A stretch of DNA of 64,000 nt, taken from assembly GCF_003003285.1 (NCBI RefSeq), contig NZ_PVTP01000006.1:62001-126000 (forward strand). Reading direction: 5' to 3'. Under the pieces are notes generated by a model. That model worked only from the letters and a program-made list of their open reading frames with translations, made no database searches and had not been told where the DNA came from. Positions 45,034-53,628 of this stretch are shown here, piece after piece. The position numbers and the translations under genes were made by a program. How positions within the stretch are numbered: the first letter of the stretch is position 1; each line of letters starts with the position of its first letter. The DNA comes from Yoonia maritima (GTDB lineage: Bacteria > Pseudomonadota > Alphaproteobacteria > Rhodobacterales > Rhodobacteraceae).

Positions 45034-46678
45034 GAGGCTGTGTAAAAACTGTATTTTCTGATAGGGTGACCTCGTGGACTGGAGGTCGTTATGTCAGGTT
45101 TTATTGAAGGTTCAGGCCGTAGTCAGGCCAGTTTATTTCCCGCGCGTTTGGAGGATTGGATTTGCGAAGACAATCCAGTTCGTGTCGTCGATGTTTTTGT
45201 GGATGCATTGGATTTGAGTGATCTCGGGTTTGGTCGTGTGGCTCCGGCCAACACGGGTCGACCAGGATATCATCCTAGCGTTTTGTTGAAGCTTTTCATT
45301 TACGGCTATCTGAACCGGGTCCCATCCAGCCGTCGCCTGGAACGAGAGGCCAATCGGAATGTTGAGGTTATGTGGTTGATGGGTCGCCTCGCACCGGATC
45401 ACAAAACGCTTGCAGATTTCCGTAGGTATAACGCAACCGCTATCAAAAAGACCTGCGCGCAATTTGTTGAACTTTGTCGTCGGGTTGGTGTTCTGGGTGG
45501 CGGGTGTGTCGCCATTGATGGGAGTAAATTCAAGGCCGTGAACAACCGAGATAGAAACTTCACACCGCGAAAGATTGCGCTGCGTATCGGCCACCTTGAA
45601 CAAAGTGCCGCTCGTTATCTTGAAGAGATGACTCGGGTTGATCGACAAGAAGCACGCGAAATACGCGTTGATAAAGTCCGCCACTTGGAAACCAAACTTA
45701 AGCGTGTTCAGGCAGAGGTACATCGCCTGAACAGCATAGTAGAACAGTTGAAAGATACGCCGGATGGCCAGATATCATTGACGGATCCTGATGCGCGGTC
45801 GATGGCAACCCGTGGCAAAGGCACCGGGCTAGTTGGATATAACGTTCAGACAGCGGTCGATACCCAGACGCATTTAATCGTGGCACACGAGGTCACAACG
45901 GTCGGCAATGATCGCACCCAACTCGCCCCCATGGCCAAGGCTGCGAAAGCTGTGCTCAAGCTCGACAAACTGGAAGCAATTGCTGATCGTAGCTATTTCA
46001 ACGGGTCACAAATTCTGACCTGTGATCAAGTTAAAATCACGGCAACTGTTCCGCGCCCAGAGACTTCTGGCAACCGTAAGAAGGGTATGTTTGTGAAGGC
46101 AGACTTTGCCTATAATGCCGAGACCGATGTCTACATTTGTCCCGCTGGCAAGCACCTCACATATCGATACACGCGCGAAGAAGGCGGTCTGATGCAACGC
46201 CGGTATTGGCAAAACGAATGCCAAAGATGCCCGTTACAGCCCCAATGCACGACGGGAAAAGAGCGTCGTATCACGCGCTGGGAACATGAACATCTCATCA
46301 ACGAAGCAGCCGCGCGGATGGAACGTGACCCAGACCTGATGCGGACGCGACGCTGCACTGTCGAACATCCCTTTGGGACACTGAAATCCTGGATGGGAAC
46401 CACCCATTTCCTAACACGGAGATTAACGAATGTCGGCGCTGAAATGGCACTGAACGTCCTTGCCTACAACATCAAACGCATGATCAACATGATCGGAGTT
46501 GGCACGTTAATGAAGGCCATCACGGCCTAATTGCAGCTATTCCGGCGCAATTTAGTTCCCAAAATGCTACCGCGGGATCAAACTAGAACCCAATTGGCGC
46601 CCCTCTGTTCGGAGAAAAAAACGCAGACGATAAAATCGAAAAATCCGAAGGCTCAACGAAGAGTTTTTACACAGCCTC
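45034..46678 (+). mobile_element. IS1182-family insertion sequence
   Basis: A complete 1645-bp element. The terminal inverted repeats are perfect over 17 bp: GAGGCTGTGTAAAAACT at 45034-45050, and its reverse complement at 46662-46678. A 4-bp GGCC duplication flanks it. One transposase gene fills most of its length, on the strand opposite to the interrupted gene. Ends and duplication are intact, so the insertion looks recent. Confidence 0.92.
45091..46530 (+). CDS. IS1182-family transposase
   Basis: A 479-residue DDE transposase. The DDE residues are likely Asp in VAIDGSKFKAV, Asp in TTVGNDRTQLAPM or in EAIADRSYFNGS, and Glu in VEHPFGTLKSWMG. The Cys-rich block CQRCPLQPQCT before the last part is typical of the IS1182 group. 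The frame is complete, with GGAGG upstream of the ATG, so the element may be active. Confidence 0.95.
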   Translation: MSGFIEGSGRSQASLFPARLEDWICEDNPVRVVDVFVDALDLSDLGFGRVAPANTGRPGYHPSVLLKLFIYGYLNRVPSSRRLEREANRNVEVMWLMGRLAPDHKTLADFRRYNATAIKKTCAQFVELCRRVGVLGGGCVAIDGSKFKAVNNRDRNFTPRKIALRIGHLEQSAARYLEEMTRVDRQEAREIRVDKVRHLETKLKRVQAEVHRLNSIVEQLKDTPDGQISLTDPDARSMATRGKGTGLVGYNVQTAVDTQTHLIVAHEVTTVGNDRTQLAPMAKAAKAVLKLDKLEAIADRSYFNGSQILTCDQVKITATVPRPETSGNRKKGMFVKADFAYNAETDVYICPAGKHLTYRYTREEGGLMQRRYWQNECQRCPLQPQCTTGKERRITRWEHEHLINEAAARMERDPDLMRTRRCTVEHPFGTLKSWMGTTHFLTRRLTNVGAEMALNVLAYNIKRMINMIGVGTLMKAITA

Positions 46679-46682
46679 GGCC
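46679..46682. repeat. target-site duplication GGCC (right copy)
   Basis: Directly abuts the right end of the IS1182-family element. With the left copy it defines a 4-bp duplication at a palindromic target. Confidence 0.85.
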
Positions 46683-48049
46683 CGTTGCAGACACTTTGCG
46701 TGAAACAACGTGCAGTACGGGTTGCAGCCCGTTATCTACGGTATGGACCATGTCGCCGGCGCGTAGGTCTTCGACTTCAACCTCACCCCGTGTTGTTGTT
46801 ATCCTGCTTCTGCGGGTGAAGCATGCAAGATTGACGTTATCAGCAGTCAGATCTTCGGCTGCAACCCCGGTCAACGTGATCGAACCGCCACCTAACGACG
46901 CATTATTCAGTACCCCATCATCATTCAGATCGGCACGTGCTTCGGCAAGGTTCGTGTAAAACGTCGATAGGTCGAGGAAATCGTTGTTCGTTTGATCACC
47001 GTCGTTGATGTCTTGACCAGTGCCTGTGTTAAAGTCAGTGATAACGTCATTACCGTCACCCACATTATACACAAACGTATCATCTCCGTCGCCACCCGTC
47101 AGGGTATCGTTATCGGCACCGCCGGTAATAGTATCATCGCCGCCGTCACCATCAATAGTGTCATTGCCGGCGCCACCATTCAGGATATCGTTACCTTCGA
47201 CACCAGCTGCGATTCCCGTTGTAGAGCAGTCAGGATCGGGGGCACCGTTCAGCATCGGCGTTGTCAGTAAATCCTGCGTTGCCCCGCCCGTATCAGGCCC
47301 GTTCACAGTTGCCCGAAGAACGTTCCCGCCACCATTTTCCCAATATCGAATTTGAACAGTATACGTTTCACCCGCGTTCAGCGTTATCGCCCCACTACGT
47401 GACGTATCTGGCTGGTGAAAGTCATTATTCAAATAGCTATTATCGCCAATCGGGGAACTTTGTGAATCCCAAATGACCGGATTACCGGAAGAGTCAAATA
47501 TCTGAAGCGTCGATCCGTCGTCTGAGCTTGTCGAGAAAGTATACGATCCACCAGAACCAACCGAAATCGTGTTCGTGTATATGACGCCAAAATCATTTGG
47601 GTTGCCGCCCACTCCGCGGACGGTGTTCGTAATACCCTCGACATCGAAATCTGTCACATATCCAGAAGCGGTCCGTTCAGACGCATCGCTACCAATATCA
47701 AAAGCCTGATTGGACCCTGAACCAAAATTGTGATCAAAGGTTTCAAAGTGCCACGCACCCGCAACTGGGCCGTCACCCTGAAGGACACCATCTTCAGCAC
47801 CGCCATTTATAGTATCGTTACCCAACCCGCCTGTAAGCTGGTCAGCATCATTCGATCCAGAAATAGTCTAATTACCCTGTGTTGCAGGGTTTGTGCTATC
47901 GTTATCTGCCATACAGGCAATCCTCGCAAAAGATGTTTACCACTTACCTTTATTTAGCAAAGCGTAATAGGATTAGACAATAAACTCTTAGGTATAGGCC
48001 TCAAAGCGGAGTTTTGTTGCGATTTTACCCTAGACAAATGGAAAATAGT

Positions 48050-48086
48050 GAAAATTGCCTGCCGAACGACCCAAACGGCAGGCAAT
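48050..48086 (-). terminator. terminator after the creatinase gene
   Basis: ATTGCCTGCCG (48054-48064) pairs perfectly over 11 bp with CGGCAGGCAAT (48076-48086). On the minus strand it is followed by a TTTT run, directly after the creatinase stop codon. Confidence 0.8.
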
Positions 48087-48092
48087 GCGACC

Positions 48093-49298
48093 TTATCCGA
48101 TCATGTTATACTTAGGACCGTAAGGATAGCTTGTAACATCCTCATTTCCCGTATCAGTAATAAATAGGATGTCGTGCTCACGATATCCGCCTGCTCCCGG
48201 GTGACCTTCCGCAATGGTTAACATCGGCTCCATTGAGATCACCATGCCAGGTTCAAGCACCGTGTCGATGTCCTCACGCAGCTCCAGTCCCGCCTCGCGG
48301 CCATAATAATGCGACAGCACGCCAAACGAATGCCCATAACCAAAGGTACGATATTGCAGCAGATCTCGTTCCTCAAAGAAGGCGTTAATCTTGGCTGTCA
48401 CCTCGGAACACTTTGCACCCGGCACCAACAGCGACATGCCGTACTCATGGGCGGCTACGTTTGCTTCCCATATAGCGAGGCTCGCATCATCGACCTCCCC
48501 CACGAACAGTGTCCGCTCAAGTGCTGTATAATACCCGCTGATCATCGGAAAAGTATTCAGGGACAGAATATCACCCTGCTCTAACACGCGGCTCGTCACG
48601 GGGTTATGCGCGCCATCTGTGTTGATCCCCGATTGGAACCAGACCCACGTATCGCGGTATTCGGCGTCCGGGAAACGCTTTGCGATCTCAAGCTCCATCG
48701 CGTCACGACCTGCCATTGCGACGTCAATCTCGCGGGTGCCGGGCTTGATCGCGTCACGAATAGCAAAGCCGCCGACATCGGCAACAGCAGCACCGGCGCG
48801 GATCAGGTCCAGCTCTGCCTGTGACTTATGCATCCGTTGCAGCATTGCCGCCGGGGCAATGTCGGTCATTGCAGTGGGGGCCATGAATGCCTTGAGCTTT
48901 TCATGCTGAAGCATCGTCAGGTGATCACCTTCATACCCAACATGCCGGCCCTGCCCCGTCACCGAGACGATCGCACGCCAGAAATTGTCGCGCTCCCAAT
49001 CCGTGTAGGTGATGTTGTCTCCATAGCAGCGCCGCCAAGGCTGCGCGGCATCAATCCCCGCGCTAATCGTCACACAATCCGCCTGCGTCACAACCAGCCC
49101 ATAAGGCCGCCCAAAAGCGCAGTACAAAAACCCCGAATAATAGGCGATGTTGTGCATCGACGTGAAAACAGCGGCCTCAATCCCCTGTTGCGCCATAATA
49201 AGACGCAGGCCAGCCAGCCGAGCTTCGTATTCAGAAGCAGCAAATGGCAGGACTTCGGCACCTTGGTGAAAACGGTAAAATTGCGGACGTGCAGTCAT
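48093..49298 (-). CDS. creatinase (creatine amidinohydrolase, M24 fold)
   Basis: A 401-residue cytoplasmic enzyme that hydrolyses creatine to sarcosine and urea. It matches creatinase rather than a general Xaa-Pro peptidase: VFTSMHNIAYYSGFLYCAFG, GDNITYTDWERDNFWRAI, WFQSGINTDGAHNPVTS (with the catalytic His) and GYGHSFGVLSHYYGREAG are all present. The length equals Pseudomonas creatinase (about 403). No creatininase or sarcosine oxidase genes flank it in the window, so the next steps are encoded elsewhere. Neighbouring ureide genes also yield urea. Confidence 0.92.
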   Translation of the reverse strand: MTARPQFYRFHQGAEVLPFAASEYEARLAGLRLIMAQQGIEAAVFTSMHNIAYYSGFLYCAFGRPYGLVVTQADCVTISAGIDAAQPWRRCYGDNITYTDWERDNFWRAIVSVTGQGRHVGYEGDHLTMLQHEKLKAFMAPTAMTDIAPAAMLQRMHKSQAELDLIRAGAAVADVGGFAIRDAIKPGTREIDVAMAGRDAMELEIAKRFPDAEYRDTWVWFQSGINTDGAHNPVTSRVLEQGDILSLNTFPMISGYYTALERTLFVGEVDDASLAIWEANVAAHEYGMSLLVPGAKCSEVTAKINAFFEERDLLQYRTFGYGHSFGVLSHYYGREAGLELREDIDTVLEPGMVISMEPMLTIAEGHPGAGGYREHDILFITDTGNEDVTSYPYGPKYNMIG

Positions 49299-49758
49299 GT
49301 CAGACCCTCGCGAAAAGGTCCCGGCGTTCAGGACATCATGTATGGAATCACAACGACGCCATCGTTGTTGTTAAAATGCTAAGCTGCGTGCGTACCCAAA
49401 TCAATGCCCGTCATTGGTTAAGCGGAAAGCCACATCGTCACGCTATGCTGGATATTGAGCGCCGTGGACGTGATCCGATTACGGGCACACACCACGCTAA
49501 AAACTCAACAAGCTGAGTTGAGGGAATGTCTGCTGTGCGGACGAAACTACCGTTGATCAAGAAAACAAAAGCCTCATCTCCCAAACTTGATTTTGCTTGA
49601 CCTAAGCGATATTAAAACGATGACGCGCCAGTAAATAAACAATTTCGGTGACAATTAGGGTCGTAAAATCGCCCACCTGATAGCGGTGGAGGGTAACCGC
49701 CCGACGCGTCAACCAACGTAACTTTAGCCTCAAAGCTGCCGTTAGGCTCCAGCCCAAC
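49299..49758. other. intergenic region without recognised gene
   Basis: About 460 bases between creatinase and the VOC gene. CTCAAC and GTTGAG (about 49504-49522) form a small hairpin. Otherwise I see no RNA gene, no convincing coding frame and no known element; the creatinase promoter should lie at the left end. Confidence 0.4.
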
Positions 49759-50187
49759 TCATCGCCCGTCAGGATATTCCGCTGGCCCTTTGACCTCAAG
49801 CTTATTGCCGAATGGGTCATAGATGTAGAACGAATGCCCGACACCGCGCGCGCCGCCGTGTTGGGCTTCGCGGTCGATTGTGACACCGTGCGCTGATAAA
49901 TGCGCGCGCATGTCGGCCGGGTCAAAAGGGCTGGTGGCGATGCAGACGTGATCTACGTTCCGCCCGCCGGGTACAGGCGGCACAGCGCTGGCGGCACCCG
50001 GATGCGTTACATCCCATAACACGATCAGTGCAGCGCCAGCCCAAACCTGCTCCATCCCCATCGCGGGATATGAATAGCCGGGAACGCAGCCAAGAACATC
50101 GTGATAAAACGCCAGCGCTTTGGGCATGTCGTCAACAATGAACACCACGTGGTCAATACCGACCAGGGAAAATGGTGGGGTGCTCAT
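49759..50187 (-). CDS. VOC-family (glyoxalase-like) protein
   Basis: A 142-residue vicinal-oxygen-chelate protein with the paired beta-alpha-beta modules: FSLVGIDHVVFIVDDMPKAL with a metal His, and YIYDPFGNKLEVKG with the C-terminal Glu. Its reaction is unknown. The ATG at 50187 overlaps the aldo/keto reductase stop by 4 bp, so the two are cotranslated. Confidence 0.88.
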   Translation of the reverse strand: MSTPPFSLVGIDHVVFIVDDMPKALAFYHDVLGCVPGYSYPAMGMEQVWAGAALIVLWDVTHPGAASAVPPVPGGRNVDHVCIATSPFDPADMRAHLSAHGVTIDREAQHGGARGVGHSFYIYDPFGNKLEVKGPAEYPDGR

Positions 50188-50993
50188 GCGATGTCCCACT
50201 CTGGGCACCACGGGCCATTCACAAGGCGCATACCGCGTTCTAAGCCTTCGATCCGTTTTAGTTCTTCTGGCGTTAGTTGCAGATCAGCGGCGGCTAGGTT
50301 TTCACGAATACGGTCAGGATTACCTGACGATGGGATGACGATGTGCCCTTCGGACAACAGCCATGCCAAGGCGACCTGACTAGCCGTCGCGCCATGGCTT
50401 TTGCCAATTGTCGTCAGAACAGGATCGTCAACAACAGCACCACGCGCAAGCGGAGAAAACGCGGTCAGTGGAATGCCCTTAGCGCGGCAATAATCCACGA
50501 TAGGTTTGTTTTGCATGAATACATGCAGTTCGACTTGGTTGGTAAGGATCGGACGATCACCCAGTAATTCCAACGCACGATCCATGTATCGCTTCGTAAA
50601 GTTCGAAACGCCGATGTTACGGCACAAACCTGCATCATAGACCGCCGCGAATTGCGCCATGTAGTCTTCGATTTCATATTCGTCGTTGATCGAAGGGTAG
50701 TGCAACAAAAGTAAATCAACCGGACCAACGCCCAGCTTTTCTAGCGATGCCTCAACATGCGGACGGATTTGACCGGGGCCAAAGCTCTCGGGGGCGACCT
50801 TGGTGGTCACCCACAGCTCATCACGTGGCAGGCCAAAATCGGCAATTGCGCGACCAACATGTTCTTCGTTCTGGTAACCCTCTGCGCCATCAATATGGCG
50901 ATACCCGGCCTGCAAGGCAGACAGCGTACCATCACAGGCAGCATCACCGGGCCTGTTCCACGTGCCGTAACCCAAAAGCGGTATGGTTTTCAT
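50184..50993 (-). CDS. aldo/keto reductase
   Basis: A 269-residue NADPH-dependent aldo/keto reductase. The catalytic tetrad is visible: Asp in YRHIDGAEGYQNE, Tyr in the same block, Lys in VTTKVAPES and His in LLLHYPSIND. The ATG at 50993 starts MKTIPLLGYGTWNR. Substrate unknown. It is the first gene of a pair with the VOC gene. Confidence 0.92.
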   Translation of the reverse strand: MKTIPLLGYGTWNRPGDAACDGTLSALQAGYRHIDGAEGYQNEEHVGRAIADFGLPRDELWVTTKVAPESFGPGQIRPHVEASLEKLGVGPVDLLLLHYPSINDEYEIEDYMAQFAAVYDAGLCRNIGVSNFTKRYMDRALELLGDRPILTNQVELHVFMQNKPIVDYCRAKGIPLTAFSPLARGAVVDDPVLTTIGKSHGATASQVALAWLLSEGHIVIPSSGNPDRIRENLAAADLQLTPEELKRIEGLERGMRLVNGPWCPEWDIA

Positions 50994-51062
50994 GCAATAT
51001 CCTCCCCTAATCAAAGGGGACTATAACGATTACGTTAGGTAAACCAAGTCCCGAAAATCAGG

Positions 51063-51962
51063 TCAGTACAAACGTGTCCCTAAATCCAAACCGCGTAGCA
51101 CGTCCTCGGCTGACATTGCCTTTTTGCCCTGTCGCTGCGCACGTGTGATCTCAACAGCGCCCACCCCACAAGCGATGATGAAGCCGTCTAAAACAGTGCC
51201 CGGTTCTGCATTGCCGGGGACAGTACGGCTGGCAAGAAGTTTAACGCGTTCGCCAGCAACATCACACCACGCGCCGGGAAACGGCGAAAGGCCGCGGATT
51301 AGGCGGTCGACGTCTTCAGCCGGCTGCGTCCAATCCACCCGTGCTTCGGCTTTGTCGATCTTGGCGGCATAGGTCACACCGTCCTCGGGCTGAACCTGCG
51401 GTGAAAGCTGATCCAATCGGTCCAGCGCTTGCACGATCAGATCGGCACCCAACGCAGACAAGCGATCATGTAACTCTCCGGTCGTTTCTTCGGCACCGAT
51501 GTCAAAGGCCTCACGCAACAATACGGGGCCTGTATCCAACCCGGCCTCCATCTGCATGATGCAGACACCTGTCTCTGCATCACCTGCCATGATCGCACGG
51601 TGGATTGGCGCAGCACCGCGCCAACGAGGCAGCAAAGACGCGTGAATGTTCAGGCAACCGTGTCGAGGTGCATCTAGTACGACCTGAGGCAAGATCAGAC
51701 CGTAAGCGACGACCACCGCGATATCTGCATTTAGCGCTGCGAATTCTTGTTGGGCATCGGGTGTCTTTAACGAAACCGGGTATCGGACAGTCAGACCCAA
51801 TGCCTCTGCACGTTGCTGGACAGGGCTTGGGCGGTCTTTTTTGCCGCGCCCCGCTGGACGAGGGGGCTGGCAATAAACGGCCACGACGTCGTGCCCAGCA
51901 ACAACCAAAGCATCCAAGACTGGCACCGAAAAATCGGGCGTTCCCATAAAGACGACACGCAT
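51063..51962 (-). CDS. fmt: methionyl-tRNA formyltransferase
   Basis: A 299-residue enzyme that formylates initiator Met-tRNA. The formyl-binding core motif [18 protein letters not shown] is present and the N-terminus reads [17 protein letters not shown]. Its place after three def genes is a known arrangement linking formylation with deformylation. It is separated from the last def by 70 bp carrying the palindrome of 52004. Confidence 0.96.
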   Translation of the reverse strand: MRVVFMGTPDFSVPVLDALVVAGHDVVAVYCQPPRPAGRGKKDRPSPVQQRAEALGLTVRYPVSLKTPDAQQEFAALNADIAVVVAYGLILPQVVLDAPRHGCLNIHASLLPRWRGAAPIHRAIMAGDAETGVCIMQMEAGLDTGPVLLREAFDIGAEETTGELHDRLSALGADLIVQALDRLDQLSPQVQPEDGVTYAAKIDKAEARVDWTQPAEDVDRLIRGLSPFPGAWCDVAGERVKLLASRTVPGNAEPGTVLDGFIIACGVGAVEITRAQRQGKKAMSAEDVLRGLDLGTRLY

Positions 51963-52003
51963 CTTGAACCTCTTCCTTACTTTCAATTTCGCGCAACCGC
52001 GCA

Positions 52004-52027
52004 GATCAAATTTAGCTAAATTTGATC
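52004..52027. repeat. perfect 24-bp palindrome with core CAAATTTAGCTAAATTTG
   Basis: An exact inverted repeat between def and fmt, sharing its 18-bp core with 40983-41004 and, with two bases missing, 24814-24828. It lies in an intergenic gap, flanked here by GATC on both sides. Confidence 0.8.
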
Positions 52028-52032
52028 GCCCC

Positions 52033-52533
52033 CTAACCTCGGTTCAGCTTGCGCGCCTTTTTAATCAGCATATCGCGCTTCATCTTTGTCAGATGATCAA
52101 AGAACAACTTACCCGCAAGATGGTCAATCTGGTGCTGGACGGAGGTTGCCCAAAGGCCAACAAAATCGCGATCTTCCTGAACGCCTTGTTCGTTCAAAAA
52201 CCGAACGGTCACAGCACGCGGACGCGAGACCTTAGCCCAAACACCCGGCAAATTTGGCGAGCCTTCTTCGTGGACGCGCGGCTCTACACTGGCGTGAAGA
52301 ACTTCTGGGTTCGCCATCCGCACGGCCTGCCCACGCCCCTCGGACGCATCAACAACCGCCAATGCCAACCCGATACCAAGCTGAGGTGCCGCCAACCCGA
52401 CGCCGGGCATCGTATCCATCGCAACGATCATCTCATCCCAGATGGCGCGGGTTTCGTCTGTGATCTCAGTCACTGGCGCGGCCTTCGTGCGCAATGCCTC
52501 GTGCGGCCACATCACATAAGGGCGGTGCATCAT
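52033..52533 (-). CDS. peptide deformylase paralog with altered active site
   Basis: A 166-residue deformylase-fold protein. Motif 1 GVGLAAPQ is intact, but motif 2 reads EEGSPNLPG instead of EGCLS (metal Cys lost), and motif 3 reads QHQIDHL instead of HExDH (catalytic Glu lost). It therefore should be inactive or altered as a deformylase. The ATG at 52533 overlaps the stop of the preceding def by 4 bp. It is the last of three tandem copies, before fmt. Confidence 0.85.
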   Translation of the reverse strand: MMHRPYVMWPHEALRTKAAPVTEITDETRAIWDEMIVAMDTMPGVGLAAPQLGIGLALAVVDASEGRGQAVRMANPEVLHASVEPRVHEEGSPNLPGVWAKVSRPRAVTVRFLNEQGVQEDRDFVGLWATSVQHQIDHLAGKLFFDHLTKMKRDMLIKKARKLNRG

Positions 52534-52991
52534 AGTTCTATCCCAGTATCGGTGATTAAAATGCCGTTCAGGTGATCCAGTTCGTGACAGGCACAAATCG
52601 CCTGCATGCCGTCAAACCGCGCAGATTGCTCGGCGCCATCTACTGACTGCCAGCGCATTTCGACCCAGACGGGGCGCGGCACATCAAAGCTACGGTCAGG
52701 GATCGACAGGCACCCTTCGGTCCCAGTTTGCGTTTCGTCCGACTGTGCGATGATCTGTGGGTTCACGAAGACAAGCGGTGCCGGCTCGGCGTCTTTCCAC
52801 GTGACGTCTGTCACGAAAATCCGCTGGCTAATCCCAACCTGCGGCGCAGCCAAGCCGCGACCGGGCGCGGCATACATCGTTTCCAACATATCATCGGCCA
52901 ATTGCGCCAACGCTGCATCAAAGGTGTTGATCGCTGTCGCAACTTCGCGCAACACCGGGTCACCGTCAAAACGCAGGTCCAGAACGGCCAA
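52530..52991 (-). CDS. def: peptide deformylase (second copy)
   Basis: A 153-residue metal-dependent deformylase with all three motifs: GRGLAAPQ, EGCLSIP and CHELDHLNG. It removes the formyl group from nascent chains. It is shorter than the first copy and lacks the long basic C-terminus. The gap to the upstream copy is 4 bp. Confidence 0.92.
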   Translation of the reverse strand: MAVLDLRFDGDPVLREVATAINTFDAALAQLADDMLETMYAAPGRGLAAPQVGISQRIFVTDVTWKDAEPAPLVFVNPQIIAQSDETQTGTEGCLSIPDRSFDVPRPVWVEMRWQSVDGAEQSARFDGMQAICACHELDHLNGILITDTGIEL

Positions 52992-52995
52992 CGCC

Positions 52996-53517
52996 CTAGC
53001 CCCGCGCCATTTCGCGTTTCAGCTTTTGCATCTTGCGAGTGATCATCTGGCGCTTAAGCGGCTTCAGGTAATCAATGAACAGCTTCCCATCCAAGTGATC
53101 AATCTCATGCTGCACGCATGTCGCCCACAACCCGTCGAACTTTTCGCGCTGGGTTTTACCATCGAGGTTCAGCCATTCGACCTCGACCTCTGCTGGGCGC
53201 TCGACCTCGGCGTATTGATCAGGGATCGAAAGACAGCCTTCGTCGTAGACGCTGCGTTCATCCGACGACCACACGACCTGCGGATTGATCAGGACCATGG
53301 GCGCAGGTGTCGCGCCTTCGTCTTTTTCGCAATCCATAACAATCATGCGCAGCATCTGCGCAACCTGTGGTGCCGCGAGCCCGATACCGGGGGCATCATA
53401 CATCGTTTCCAACATGTCATCAGCCAAACGACGGATGTCGTCCGACACCGATGCGACGGGTGCTGTCACCTTCTTGAGCCGAGGATCAGGGTGAATAAGG
53501 ATATTTCGTAAAGCCAT
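52996..53517 (-). CDS. def: peptide deformylase (first copy)
   Basis: A 173-residue deformylase, the most canonical of the three: GIGLAAPQ, EGCLSIPDQ and QHEIDHLDGKLF with catalytic Glu. The basic C-terminus (KRQMITRKMQKLKREMARG) is the ribosome-contacting helix of the family. It is probably the main deformylase. Confidence 0.95.
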   Translation of the reverse strand: MALRNILIHPDPRLKKVTAPVASVSDDIRRLADDMLETMYDAPGIGLAAPQVAQMLRMIVMDCEKDEGATPAPMVLINPQVVWSSDERSVYDEGCLSIPDQYAEVERPAEVEVEWLNLDGKTQREKFDGLWATCVQHEIDHLDGKLFIDYLKPLKRQMITRKMQKLKREMARG

Positions 53518-53628
53518 GCGGGTGATCTAATCGCTAACCCGGTGTACCGCAAGAAGGGGGTACAATATCGCGCTTGCACATGGCCCTTCATCTGCGCAAC
53601 CCTGCGCAAATCAGCCAAGGAGAGCCCC

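Larger units (their letters stand above)
44611..47912 (-). pseudogene. RTX/PA14/Hint-domain protein, broken by an amber codon and an IS element
   Basis: Originally about 550 codons. From an ATG at 47912 (GAGGA upstream), codon 15 is TAG (47870-47868). The frame continues with a PA14-like domain ([20 protein letters not shown]), hemolysin-type calcium-binding repeats ([20 protein letters not shown]) and the start of a Hint domain ([20 protein letters not shown]). There the IS1182-type element 45034-46678 is inserted. Deleting the element and one GGCC copy rejoins TGRF-APIVISKGAL exactly in frame, ending at 44611. Roseobacter proteins of this kind are secreted and self-cleave through Hint. Both lesions make this copy inactive, unless the amber codon is read through. 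Confidence 0.88.

Noticed and set aside
49299-49758. Remnant gene or small RNA between creatinase and the VOC gene
   Set aside because: Short frames are present in several phases but none has a start signal or known domain, and no stable RNA fold with a terminator is obvious.
52606-53511. Long open frame of 301 codons on the plus strand
   Set aside because: It runs antisense through two clear peptide deformylase genes and mixes unrelated composition.
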